Origin: Mariprofundus sp. EBB-1 | GTDB lineage: Bacteria; Pseudomonadota; Zetaproteobacteria; Mariprofundales; Mariprofundaceae | Direction: 5' to 3' | Length of the DNA: 45,419 nucleotides | Assembly (NCBI RefSeq): GCF_003665155.1 | Contig: NZ_RCFQ01000025.1 | Coordinates: 1-45,419, forward strand | Shown here: in pieces, positions 33,653 to 41,975 of the stretch | Numbering within the stretch: the stretch's first letter is position 1 | How the letters are laid out: every line of letters begins with the position of its first letter | Made by a program: the position numbers and the translations under genes | The notes under the pieces: generated by a model | The model's database searches: none | Seen by the model: the letters and a program-made list of their open reading frames with translations, nothing else | What the model was told of the DNA's origin: nothing

Positions 33653-34167
33653 AACATCACATTATTGTACGTAATGCGAATGCATCTGATGTGCCACATA
33701 TCTACAAACTGTTAATACCTTTCGTTGAAAAGAAGATTATTTTGCAACGGGATGAAGATAATATATTTCAACATTTACAGGAATTTCTGGTTGCGGAATG
33801 TGATGGCAAGATTGCTGGTGTTGTATGCGCGCATATTTATGGCAAAAACCTGGCTGAACTACGATCCCTGGTAGTTGATCCTGAGTATCAAAAACATGGA
33901 ATAGGGCGATTACTTGTTGAAGGTTGTGAGCAGTGGGTGAACGATCTCGGTGTCGCGAAAGTGTTTGCCTTAACGTATGTCACTGGTTTTTTTACCAAGC
34001 TCGGTTATCGGGTGGTGAGTAAAGAGAGTTTACCCCATAAGGTCTGGACGGTATGTGTTCACTGTTCACGATTTGCGCATTGTGATGAGGTGGCGGTAGA
34101 AAAAAAAATGTCTGATGCACCGATTATGCCGATGTCGATATTGCCTATTATTGAAGTGGATGAATAA
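33649..34167 (+). CDS. GNAT N-acetyltransferase, N-acetylglutamate-synthase-like
   Basis: The 172-residue protein has the GNAT fold: RNANASDVPHIYKLLIPF at the start, LAELRSLVVDPEYQKHGIGRLLVEGCEQW (acetyl-CoA-binding motif A, QKHGIG) and VFALTYVTGFFTKLGYRVV, ending VWTVCVHCSRFAHCDE. The YVTGFFTKLGY and CVHCSRF..CDE pattern is typical of short ArgA-type acetyltransferases, in the arginine pathway. The Cys-x-x-Cys near the end is common in this group. It starts within the recN stop. Confidence 0.82.
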   Translation: MKHHIIVRNANASDVPHIYKLLIPFVEKKIILQRDEDNIFQHLQEFLVAECDGKIAGVVCAHIYGKNLAELRSLVVDPEYQKHGIGRLLVEGCEQWVNDLGVAKVFALTYVTGFFTKLGYRVVSKESLPHKVWTVCVHCSRFAHCDEVAVEKKMSDAPIMPMSILPIIEVDE

Positions 34168-34255
34168 CTGTTTCACGCTCTAGAGTATGATTTGGTTCGT
34201 GCATTTTTGTGTGCACGTTCAGTCTTGATCCGTCAGATCATGTTGCGATAGATGG

Positions 34256-35248
34256 TTAATGTGAATCGGGATTGGATTTTAGTGAACCGTAAATTTTTCC
34301 ATTATAATCAATGAGTAATACCTTCTGTTGCAAGTGATTCTGCAGTTTAATTCCTTGTTGCCCCTGCACAAACAGTGCTGTGCTCCAGACATCGGCAAGG
34401 GTAGCACTGCTGGCTATTATGGTGGCACTCTGTGCGCTGGTAGCAGGCCATCCCGTTTCAGGATTAATCAGGTGATGATAGCGCTTGCCCTTGTAGATAA
34501 AAAACCGTTCATAATCACCAGAAGTCACAATACTAACATCGCCTTGTAAGTTCAGCGCTTCAACCACATCACCTTGCTTGCGCGGGTGTCGAATACCGAT
34601 GTGCCAGGCTCGCTCTCCATGTTTACCAATCAGGCGAATATCTCCGCCGGCATTGATAATGGCATGTTGAATACCATGGGCTTTAAGTATTTTGATACCC
34701 TGATCAATAGCATAACCTTTGGCGATAGCGCCGAAATCAAGCTGGCAGTTAGCATGTGTGCGTGACCATTTATGAAGATCGCTCCCGTCCGGCTGTTTTT
34801 TAATACAGTGTGCCGCCGGCATGGCCGCTCTAATGGCATCTGCAGATGGTGGAGCGGAGGGAGGATTCTCTCCCGAAAAGCCCCATAGTAGATTCACCGC
34901 TCCCAGAACTGGACTGAATGCACCGTTGCTCTGTTGTTGAATGGATAGCGAGCGTTCCAATAATTGATTCACTTCATCGGGCAATGCGATAGGGGTGTTG
35001 GGCATAGAGGCATTGAAGGACTTCACTGCATTGGGGTGGTTGCCATAGATGGTGAACATATCTTCAATGCGTTGCATCTCATTGGCTGCCGCGGAAATCG
35101 CTGCTTCCACATCGTCCAGGTCGTGATCGCCCTTAACCACTGTGAATTTAACCAGCGTGCCCATGATAAAACGGGTGTCTTGCACATCAGCCGGTGATGA
35201 ACAGGCTGTGAGCAGGAAAAGAGAGATGATGATCAGCGTTTTAAACAT
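34256..35248 (-). CDS. apbE: FAD:protein FMN transferase ApbE (lipoprotein)
   Basis: The 330-residue protein has a lipoprotein signal (LIIISLFLLTAC, Cys near residue 16), then MGTLVKFTVV, LLWGFSGENP, LDFGAIAKGYAIDQ, HAIINAGGDIRLIG, SVVTSGDYERFF-type (here SIVTSGDYERF) and HHLINPETGWPA, all landmarks of ApbE. It covalently attaches FMN to proteins such as Nqr or Rnf subunits outside the inner membrane. The ATG at 35248 is chosen because a start at 35278 would weaken the signal peptide. No target flavoprotein is in the window. Confidence 0.92.
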   Translation of the reverse strand: MFKTLIIISLFLLTACSSPADVQDTRFIMGTLVKFTVVKGDHDLDDVEAAISAAANEMQRIEDMFTIYGNHPNAVKSFNASMPNTPIALPDEVNQLLERSLSIQQQSNGAFSPVLGAVNLLWGFSGENPPSAPPSADAIRAAMPAAHCIKKQPDGSDLHKWSRTHANCQLDFGAIAKGYAIDQGIKILKAHGIQHAIINAGGDIRLIGKHGERAWHIGIRHPRKQGDVVEALNLQGDVSIVTSGDYERFFIYKGKRYHHLINPETGWPATSAQSATIIASSATLADVWSTALFVQGQQGIKLQNHLQQKVLLIDYNGKIYGSLKSNPDSH

Positions 35249-35479
35249 GCAGCCATACTTATGTGAATCAAGCTGCATGCAAGGTAAGGGTTGAGCTGGG
35301 TTAGAAATGAGGGGGTTCTACGGCGTGGATCTGACGCATGGTGATTGTCGCAACCAGAAGTAAGCCCATCGCATGAACCAATGCACACTTATTTTGAATT
35401 AGCTGGTTTTACAGTCGGTGATCTGTAAAAATCGCTCAAGTTTCTGCTGCATTCAACAGAAACGATTGGAAGCGGAGGA

Positions 35480-36868
35480 ATGATGTACAAGCTGATGATG
35501 GAATGGAAAGCGGTAGCCCTGCAATTGCTGTGGCCGCAAAACATCGATTCACTGCCGGCCTGGAAGTTGTCCTTGTCACGTATGTTACAGGTGAGTTTTG
35601 CCGTGGTACGCGATTTTCTCGAAGGCCAGCTCACACTACGTGCAATGAGTTTGGTCTATACCACACTATTGTCTCTGGTGCCGCTGCTAGCACTTACTTT
35701 TTCAGTGCTCAAAGGCTTTGGGGTCCAAAATCAGCTTGAGCCAATGCTGGTGAATACCATGTCGGCACTGGGGGATCAGGGTGCTGAGATTGCCCGTCAG
35801 ATCGTCAGTTTTGTAGATAATATTAAAGTTGGTGTGCTGGGTTCGTTGGGGCTGGGTATGTTGATTTATACGGTGATATCTTTGCTGCACAAGATTGAAA
35901 AATCATTCAACTATATCTGGCACATTGATCATGAAAGGCCACTAGGCCAACGTTTTAGCGAATATCTCAGTGTTATTCTCGTTGGGCCACTATTGATCTT
36001 TTCGGCGCTTGGGATGACAGCATCGTTGATGAGTTCTGCCGTGGTTGACGTTGTCTCGACCGTACCGATGATGGGGTTTGTGGTGGAGTACATTGGTAAA
36101 TTGATTCCATACGGTTTGGTGATCATCGCATTTACCTTTATCTATATCTTTATGCCCAACACCAAGGTGAAAGTGCTACCCGCCCTGATTGGCGGCACTG
36201 TGGCCGGTATTGCCTGGGAGACAGCGGGTTGGGCGTTCGGCACGTTTGTAGTTAATTCAGGCAGCTATACCGCCATCTACTCCGGTTTTGCTATCCTGAT
36301 TATGTTTATGATCTGGTTGTTTGTCAGTTGGCTGATTCTGCTTCTTGGCACCAGCATCGCATTCTATTGCCAGTATCCGGGCCATCTGGGGGTAGGGCGC
36401 AAGGATAAAAAGGCGATCAGCGCCTTGATGACCGAGAAACTGTCATTGTTGGTTATGTTCTTTATCGGACGCCACTATTATCGCCATGAAAGTGAATGGC
36501 AGGTCGGTGAATTGGCCAACTGGCTCGGTGTGCCACTGCATGTCACCCAGGAGATCATCGATAAACTGCACGATTGTGAACTCATTATTCATACTAGCGA
36601 AGGTTCACCACCGTATGTGCCGGCACAGGATATGGAGACCTTATCGGGCAAACAGATTCTCGAGGCGGTACGTTCCGGTGATGAAGAGGGTGGTGTCATG
36701 CCATGGCGATTACCAAAAGAGCCTGTGGTGGATCAGATGATGCAAGCAACAGATGATGCCATTGAGCAGTTCATGGGCCAGCAGACACTCAAAGATATGG
36801 TGATTGCAGGCCTTGATGATGAACTCAATGCGATGGATAAAAGCAATCTGTCTGAAAAACGTATCTGA
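35480..36868 (+). CDS. YihY/BrkB family membrane protein with C-terminal winged-helix-like region
   Basis: The 462-residue protein has the YihY (once called RNase BN) domain at about residues 30-300 with six membrane segments: LTLRAMSLVYTTLLSLVPLLAL, VGVLGSLGLGMLIYTVISLLHKIEKSFNYIWHI, later GGTVAGIAWETAGWAFGTFV and YSGFAILIMFMIWLFVSWLILLLG. A long soluble C-terminus (about 320-462) looks like a winged helix (VGELANWLGVPLHVTQEIIDKLHDCELI). The molecular role is unknown. Starts at 35480 and 35483 lie beside GGAGGA; the exact one is uncertain. Confidence 0.85.
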   Translation: MMYKLMMEWKAVALQLLWPQNIDSLPAWKLSLSRMLQVSFAVVRDFLEGQLTLRAMSLVYTTLLSLVPLLALTFSVLKGFGVQNQLEPMLVNTMSALGDQGAEIARQIVSFVDNIKVGVLGSLGLGMLIYTVISLLHKIEKSFNYIWHIDHERPLGQRFSEYLSVILVGPLLIFSALGMTASLMSSAVVDVVSTVPMMGFVVEYIGKLIPYGLVIIAFTFIYIFMPNTKVKVLPALIGGTVAGIAWETAGWAFGTFVVNSGSYTAIYSGFAILIMFMIWLFVSWLILLLGTSIAFYCQYPGHLGVGRKDKKAISALMTEKLSLLVMFFIGRHYYRHESEWQVGELANWLGVPLHVTQEIIDKLHDCELIIHTSEGSPPYVPAQDMETLSGKQILEAVRSGDEEGGVMPWRLPKEPVVDQMMQATDDAIEQFMGQQTLKDMVIAGLDDELNAMDKSNLSEKRI

Positions 36869-37063
36869 CTCTGAATAGTCTGATCAAGGTCTTTTGAATG
36901 TTTTTCTGAAGATGCGCTTCTCAATGATGAAACATTGCGTTGAATCATTTCTCTGCAACAATAGAACTTTACCTCTGAGCCAATAGCTGATCATGGAGAC
37001 TTGCTATTTAAGCGTTGTTTACGCTTTTTGAGCTCAGTTTATCGTGAGGCAAGGAGCGTACCC

Positions 37064-38731
37064 ATGTACAAACAATCCGGCCCGAAACGGGTAGTTATCC
37101 TAGGCGGTGGTTTCGCGGGTGTTTATACAGCACGCCAGCTGCTGAAAAAAGCCAGACCGGGTGAAATAACGGTAGATCTTGTCAGCATGGATAATTTCAT
37201 GGCCTTTCAACCGCTGTTGCCCGAAGTGATATCCGGCAGCGTCGGCATCGCCGATACCGCTACACCCATCCGTCAAATATTGCCCGGCGCAACGATTCAT
37301 CTGCGAGAGGTGGAGTCGGTTGATGTGGAGAATCGCAGGGTGATTTGTTCGGCAGGCTTTCAGCCGCATTTGCTGGAGCTGAACTATGATCATCTGGTAA
37401 TAGCCCTTGGTAACGTCTGCAATTTTCAAGGCATGACCGGGCTTGCCGAGCATGCGATGCCCTTCAAAAATCTGGCCGATGCTATCACGCTACGCAATCA
37501 CATTATCCGCATCATGGAGGAGGCGGATTGCGAGAAAAGTGAGGCCTTTCGCCGCGAATTGCTTACCTTTGTAGTGGGTGGTGGCGGCTTCTCCGGTGTT
37601 GAAGTTATTGCCCAGATTCACGGACTGATCTGGCGTGCCCGCCGCAATTACCCGAATATCAATATGGATGAATGCCGTTTCATTCTTGTGCATTCGCAGG
37701 ATCGTATTTTGCCCGAAGTGGCTGCCAAGCTCGGGCATTATGCCGAAAAACAGTTGCGCAAGCGCAATATTGAGATCCTGCTCGGTTGCAGACTGCGTTC
37801 CGCCACACCGCGCTCAGCTATTCTGGCCGATGGGCGCGAGATCCGGACACGCACACTGGTTTCCACGGTTCCCAGTCAGCCGCATCCCGTAGTTGAGGCG
37901 TTGATCCGTCAGCAGGGCTGGCAACAGAGTACACCGGATGGCCGAAAGCGGCCCATGGTTCGCCTGCCGGATACCCCCATGCTACAGATGGAAGGGTTCA
38001 GCGATGTTTGGGCGGTCGGTGATTGTGCTCAGGTTCCGCTGCCAATGAAAGCTGGCCAAGCGCAAGCCTACGCACCACCAACAGCCCAGCACGCCTCGAG
38101 AGAGGCTGTCTCTTGTGCCCGCAATATACTGGCTGACATGCGTGGAGAAAAAGGCAAAGCGTTCAATTTCTTTGGCATCGGCGCACTGGCATCGCTGGGG
38201 CGAAGACGAGGCGTGGCACAGATATTGGGTGTGTGTATCTCAGGTTTTCCGGCCTGGGTGCTATGGCGACTGGTTCACCTTGGTAAGTTGCCCGGTATTT
38301 ACCGCAAGTTTCGAGTCGGCCTGAGCTGGTTGTTCGATTTCATCTTTCCCAGCGATATTATTCAGCTCTCACTCAAACAGAGCGGTGGAATCAGGCAAGA
38401 ACATTACGAAACTGGCGAGACCGTGTTTGAGCAGGGCGATGTTGGCGACCGCGTCTATGTGCTGATCAAGGGCGAGGTTGAGGTTATGCGCCATGAAAAT
38501 GATCAGGTGTGCCGATTGGCCCAGCTTCATAGCGGCGACATCTTTGGTGAAATGGCCGTACTGCATCGCGCACCGCGCAACGCCACCATCCGCTGCCTGG
38601 AGCCTTCGGAAGTCCTCAGCATCGAACGCCATCAGTTCGACACGCTGATACATTGTCTGAACGATCTGGGCCGTTCTGTGCGTGCCACCGCCGAATCGCG
38701 CAGCAACTGTAATGACAAAACAGATGTGTGA
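37064..38731 (+). CDS. Type II NADH dehydrogenase fused to a cyclic-nucleotide-binding domain
   Basis: The 555-residue protein is an NDH-2 type flavoprotein (residues about 1-430): FAD-binding VILGGGFAGVYTA near the start, a MAFQPLLPEVI stretch, NAD-binding TFVVGGGGFSGVEV near 170, and the second FAD motif VWAVGDCAQVP near 325. An amphipathic/hydrophobic C-terminal stretch (WVLWRLVHLGKLPGIYRKFRVG) fits membrane attachment. Residues about 440-540 form a cNMP-binding beta-roll: TVFEQGDVGDRVYVLIKGEVEV, SGDIFGEMAVLHRAPRNATIR. The GE..L..APR signature is kept, so a nucleotide could bind. The ATG at 37064 follows AAGGAG; an in-frame start at 37001 exists. Confidence 0.88.
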   Translation: MYKQSGPKRVVILGGGFAGVYTARQLLKKARPGEITVDLVSMDNFMAFQPLLPEVISGSVGIADTATPIRQILPGATIHLREVESVDVENRRVICSAGFQPHLLELNYDHLVIALGNVCNFQGMTGLAEHAMPFKNLADAITLRNHIIRIMEEADCEKSEAFRRELLTFVVGGGGFSGVEVIAQIHGLIWRARRNYPNINMDECRFILVHSQDRILPEVAAKLGHYAEKQLRKRNIEILLGCRLRSATPRSAILADGREIRTRTLVSTVPSQPHPVVEALIRQQGWQQSTPDGRKRPMVRLPDTPMLQMEGFSDVWAVGDCAQVPLPMKAGQAQAYAPPTAQHASREAVSCARNILADMRGEKGKAFNFFGIGALASLGRRRGVAQILGVCISGFPAWVLWRLVHLGKLPGIYRKFRVGLSWLFDFIFPSDIIQLSLKQSGGIRQEHYETGETVFEQGDVGDRVYVLIKGEVEVMRHENDQVCRLAQLHSGDIFGEMAVLHRAPRNATIRCLEPSEVLSIERHQFDTLIHCLNDLGRSVRATAESRSNCNDKTDV

Positions 38732-38789
38732 TCAGCTCAAAGGAGAAGTGTTTTATTGCCGGTGAACAATCCTGCTAGAGATCATCCGC

Positions 38790-38805
38790 TGTCACGTACG
38801 TGACA
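38790..38805. promoter_or_regulatory. 16-bp palindrome upstream of the acyltransferase gene
   Basis: TGTCACGTACGTGACA is a perfect palindrome, 64 bp before the OlsF-like start. It is operator-like in size and symmetry, but no regulator can be named. Confidence 0.4.
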
Positions 38806-38869
38806 TGCCGCTGCAATCTGGGTGTCATCGAAAATAAGTAGTCTATTGGTATTCATTGGGAGGCATTCA

Positions 38870-40582
38870 ATGTTGAATATCAATACACTCACGGCCAATC
38901 ATCTGCCCGAAGTGCTGAACAGACCGCCTGTGCTACGAAAATCTTTGCAAGCGATGCTGCGTATCCTCTTTCATGAGAAAGAGCTGAATCGATTTCAGGC
39001 AACGTATCCGCATCTCAAAGGTTTCGATTTTGTTGATCAGCTTCTGGAACATTTCGATTTCAGCTATTCATTGCGCGGCAATGAACGCGAACGCATTCCT
39101 GCCAGTGGCCGTGTGGTCATTATTGCCAACCACCCTATAGGTACGCTGGATGCAGCCGTGCTGATAAGTCTGGTCGGCGAGATTCGACGCGATGTAAAAG
39201 CCGTCAGCAACCAGGTGCTTTCCAATATCGATGCGCTTGAACCGTTACTGCTATCGGTTGATAACATGGGCGGACGCAGCAGTCGTGAGCAGTTAAAGGC
39301 TGTTTATAAACAACTGGAGAATGAGGGGGCTGTGATCATCTTTCCAGCCGGAGAGGTTTCCCGCATGAGCCATCAAGGGATTCGGGATGGTCGCTGGAAC
39401 AGCGGCTTTTTACGCATAGCCTCAGCTACCCAGAGTCCCATTTTGCCAATTTATATCGATGGCCGGAATTCCATGTTTTTCTATGCGCTCTCACTGTTTT
39501 CTAAACCGCTCTCCACCCTTTGGCTGGTCCGGGAGATGTTCAAACAGGCTCGGCGCTCGGTGCATATCTCAATCGGTAATCCTGTCACATATGATAGTTA
39601 TCAGGTCGCTAATCTGCCACTGAAATCGCGGGTTAAAATGTTTCAGCGCCATGTGTACCGCATAGGCAGTCAGAAGGCACCGGTGTTTGCTACCAACAAG
39701 GCCATTGCACATCCAGAAGAGCGTCAGCAACTCAAAGCAGAAATTCATCATTGCCAGCTGCTCGGGGAAACCAAAGATGCTAAACGTATATACCTGTTCG
39801 ATTTCAATCCCGATTGTTGCATTATGCGGGAGATTGGCCGGCTGCGTGAAGTTGCTTTCAGGGCGGTAGGGGAAGGTACAGGCAATCGTCGTGATGTGGA
39901 TGCTTTTGATCGCTTCTGTCAGCAGATCATTCTTTGGGATGAGGATGAGCTTGAAATTGTAGGAGCCTATCGTTTGCGTGATACTCGTAAGGATGATTAT
40001 AAAACAGCAGATGTTTACAGCGCCACACTGTTTGAATTTCAAGAGAGCATGCAGCCGGTGCTACAGCAAGGGCTGGAGCTCGGGCGCAGTTTTATTCAAC
40101 CACGCTACTGGGGTAAACGTAGTCTTGATTACCTCTGGTTCGGTATCGGGGCGTTTTTGCGCAATAATCCCGACTACCGCTATCTTTACGGGCCGGTGAG
40201 CATCAGTAACAGCTATCCGGCTGCCGCTAAAGATATGTTGGTCTGGTTCTACGGTAATTACTTTGCAGCCGAGCAGCAGAAGCTTAAAGCGCGATTACCA
40301 TATCGCCTTGATATCGAGGCCGAATCACAGATGCAGGAGTGTTTCAGCGGCAAGGATTTTAAACGTGACTACGTTACCCTGAAAAGTCGATTGGGGCACC
40401 TGGGTTGTAATGTGCCAACACTGTTCAAGCAATACAGTGAACTGTGCGAGCGTGGAGGTGTGAATTTTCTTGGTTTCAATGTTGATCCGGAATTCGGTAA
40501 CTGCATCGACGGACTCGTTGTGGTGGATCTACACTGTTTAAAAGAGAAAAAACGCCAACGGTATATTGGCGCCGATAGCTAA
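38870..40582 (+). CDS. OlsF-like bifunctional acyltransferase (ornithine-lipid synthesis)
   Basis: The 570-residue protein joins two acyltransferase parts. Residues about 60-270 are a PlsC/hemolysin-type lysophospholipid acyltransferase (IIANHPIGTLDAAVL, then NMGGRSSREQLK, IFPAGEVSRM). Residues about 300-560 are a GNAT-like OlsB-type domain (YLFDFNPDCCIMREIGRLREVAFRAVGEGTG, ELEIVGAYRL, FIQPRYWGKRSLDYLWFGIGAFL). Such two-part enzymes (OlsF) make ornithine lipids. The ATG at 38870 follows GGGAGG closely. It lies 138 bp after the NDH-2 gene. Confidence 0.82.
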   Translation: MLNINTLTANHLPEVLNRPPVLRKSLQAMLRILFHEKELNRFQATYPHLKGFDFVDQLLEHFDFSYSLRGNERERIPASGRVVIIANHPIGTLDAAVLISLVGEIRRDVKAVSNQVLSNIDALEPLLLSVDNMGGRSSREQLKAVYKQLENEGAVIIFPAGEVSRMSHQGIRDGRWNSGFLRIASATQSPILPIYIDGRNSMFFYALSLFSKPLSTLWLVREMFKQARRSVHISIGNPVTYDSYQVANLPLKSRVKMFQRHVYRIGSQKAPVFATNKAIAHPEERQQLKAEIHHCQLLGETKDAKRIYLFDFNPDCCIMREIGRLREVAFRAVGEGTGNRRDVDAFDRFCQQIILWDEDELEIVGAYRLRDTRKDDYKTADVYSATLFEFQESMQPVLQQGLELGRSFIQPRYWGKRSLDYLWFGIGAFLRNNPDYRYLYGPVSISNSYPAAAKDMLVWFYGNYFAAEQQKLKARLPYRLDIEAESQMQECFSGKDFKRDYVTLKSRLGHLGCNVPTLFKQYSELCERGGVNFLGFNVDPEFGNCIDGLVVVDLHCLKEKKRQRYIGADS

Positions 40583-40954
40583 TTTCCTGTGGTAGCGGGC
40601 TTTGAGGACGAGGTCAGAGTCATTGATCACGCCTACCTGCAGAATCGAAAAAATATAGTCGTATGTCGCCAATACCGGAATGATTGTAAACAAAGGCTTG
40701 TGCGCCGGGTAATCGATCAGGCGAAACTTACCTCCTACGCCAAAGCCACAGTGTTGTTATGTAGCGCGCTGATAAATTCGATGAAACTTATATAATATCA
40801 TGGGGTAGGTATTTTTTAATATCCTCAGAATGGCGTGAGGCAGAAGCACATTGAGCAGTACAATGAGAGATGCCTCTCACGAAGGAGAGGCATCTGCCAG
40901 AATGGCTAACCCGGGGGAGGGGGGGAGGGAGAAATGAGGTTAGCCGAACAACTT
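40583..40954. other. 372-bp gap with decayed frame and hairpins
   Basis: No intact gene. A minus-strand frame without a start (40538-40756) reads like a protein tail (FRLIDYPAHKPLFTII...GANIPLAFFLF) and may be a decayed remnant. Two hairpins follow: arms AGATGCCTCTC/GAGAGGCATCT at 40868-40895, and GGCTAACC/GGTTAGCC at 40904-40945 with a G-rich loop. The second lies just past the stop of the minus-strand glycine-zipper gene. Confidence 0.4.
40868..40895 (-). terminator. Perfect 11-bp hairpin after glycine-zipper gene
   Basis: AGATGCCTCTC and GAGAGGCATCT pair perfectly over a 6-base loop, 60 bp after the minus-strand stop at 40955. There is no T run on the minus strand. Confidence 0.4.
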
Positions 40955-41398
40955 TTAGTCTCTATGATCATGTTCATAGCGTTCGCTACGATGGTGTCTG
41001 TTGTTTATGTAGACTGCTCTTTGCTGGCGATGAGAGACCGGGCGATAATACTTATATGAGACCGGACGATAGTGCTGGTATATGACCGGACGGTAGTGCC
41101 TGTATGTGACCGGGCGATAGTGGCGATATGTGACAGGACGGTAGTGATGGCGAGGCTGCTCTGTAACATAAACAGCCTGCTGCTGGCTGCCGATAAATGC
41201 GCCGGCAATGGTGCCGAGAACGGCACCAAAGAGAGCACCTTCAATGGCCTGATTCTGGCTTGAACCAACCACTGCCCCCGTGGTTGCGCCGACAACGGCG
41301 CCGGTAGCCATACTGCGATCCTGATAGGATGCAGCCTGGGCGAGTGGAGCTGTAAGTAGTGCAGCACTCAAAATGGTAGTAGAAATAAATGTATTCAT
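40955..41398 (-). CDS. Secreted glycine-zipper protein with YRPV repeats
   Basis: The 147-residue protein has a signal peptide (residues 1-22, ending LAQAA), a glycine-zipper membrane-spanning segment (about 30-72: ATGAVVGATTGAVVGSS, ALFGAVLGTIAGAFIGS) as in outer-membrane 17-kDa-antigen-like proteins, then five tandem copies of an eight-residue unit of form HYRPVTYR (about 83-123) rich in Tyr, His and Arg, and a His-rich charged tail. It is probably an envelope protein; the repeat is unassigned. The start follows CAGGAG. Confidence 0.78.
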   Translation of the reverse strand: MNTFISTTILSAALLTAPLAQAASYQDRSMATGAVVGATTGAVVGSSQNQAIEGALFGAVLGTIAGAFIGSQQQAVYVTEQPRHHYRPVTYRHYRPVTYRHYRPVIYQHYRPVSYKYYRPVSHRQQRAVYINNRHHRSERYEHDHRD

Positions 41399-41730
41399 TT
41401 TATTCTCCTGGGGGGATGGTCTCCCTCATGGGTGAGAATGCTACGGTGTGAACTGTTGTGGTGTGTATGCGCTGTGTAAAAACCATGCAAAGAAACGTAA
41501 AGCCCCGAATGTTTGAATGTGCATGGAAAGTTAAGGTGAGAATTCACCTGTTTTTCAAACAACCCGAACAGCTAGACTGTTGTGAAGTAATTGCCTGTTC
41601 CTTTATTGCCATCAAAATAATTCTAAAATCTACCCCATATGGGGGATTCGCATCGCAGAAATATCTGCTTAACTATATACCAAGGAGCATTCAGTTCGAC
41701 TTAGCATGATAAAAAGAGAAAGGAGATTAT
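41399..41730. other. 332-bp intergenic region holding operator 1
   Basis: An 83-codon frame (41458-41709) has no domain and runs through the operator, so it is not called. The region contains the palindrome at 41633-41644 and a -10-like block; the rest is featureless. Confidence 0.5.
41629..41676 (+). promoter_or_regulatory. Operator 1 and promoter block (CCCCATATGGGG)
   Basis: The palindrome CCCCATATGGGG (41633-41644) lies in the frame AATC-N2..GATTCG and is followed at a fixed distance by CTGCTTAACTAT (41665-41676). The centre is 26.5 bp before CTGCTT, exactly as in operator 2. If TTAACT or TAACTA is the -10 box, the palindrome is centred near -43, a class II activator position. It precedes the truncated secreted-protein gene at 41731. 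Confidence 0.6.
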
Positions 41731-41919
41731 ATGAGACAATTGATAATATACAGTGGATTTGTTCTCCTTTTCCTGGCTACATCATTAGCTTATGTGTTCA
41801 CAGCAGATGCCTCTTCGACTAATCAAATATTAGCACTCCAACCAACGCATAGCGGGGCTGATATGAGTATCAAATTACTATATCAAATCATTCGTCACAA
41901 GATTGATGATCTTTTCTAG
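41731..41919 (+). pseudogene. Truncated paralogue of the small secreted protein
   Basis: The 62-residue product has a signal peptide (IIYSGFVLLFLATSLAYVFTA) followed by TNQILALQPTHSGADMSIKLL, which aligns with SHQILSVQPTASGNDITINLV of the 134-residue protein at 43833. The alignment fades after that and a TAG stop ends it at about half length. It has a good AAAGGAG box and the shared operator, so it is still likely transcribed and translated. It could be a degraded copy or a short form. Confidence 0.6.
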
Positions 41920-41975
41920 CGGGTGCTGTTGACCTGTTCGGGTAAAAAAAAGCAGCCACTTCAGGCATTTTTAGT

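Noticed and set aside
40741-40765. Possible tmRNA tag-like reading (NNTVALA followed by stop, minus strand)
   Set aside because: No tRNA-like ends, TTCRANYCY arm or acceptor stem nearby; a chance resemblance.
40589-40795. 68-codon GTG-started plus-strand frame after the acyltransferase
   Set aside because: No ribosome-binding site or domain; the opposite strand looks more protein-like.
41458-41709. 83-codon plus-strand frame before the truncated secreted gene
   Set aside because: It passes through the operator and promoter block and has no recognised motif.
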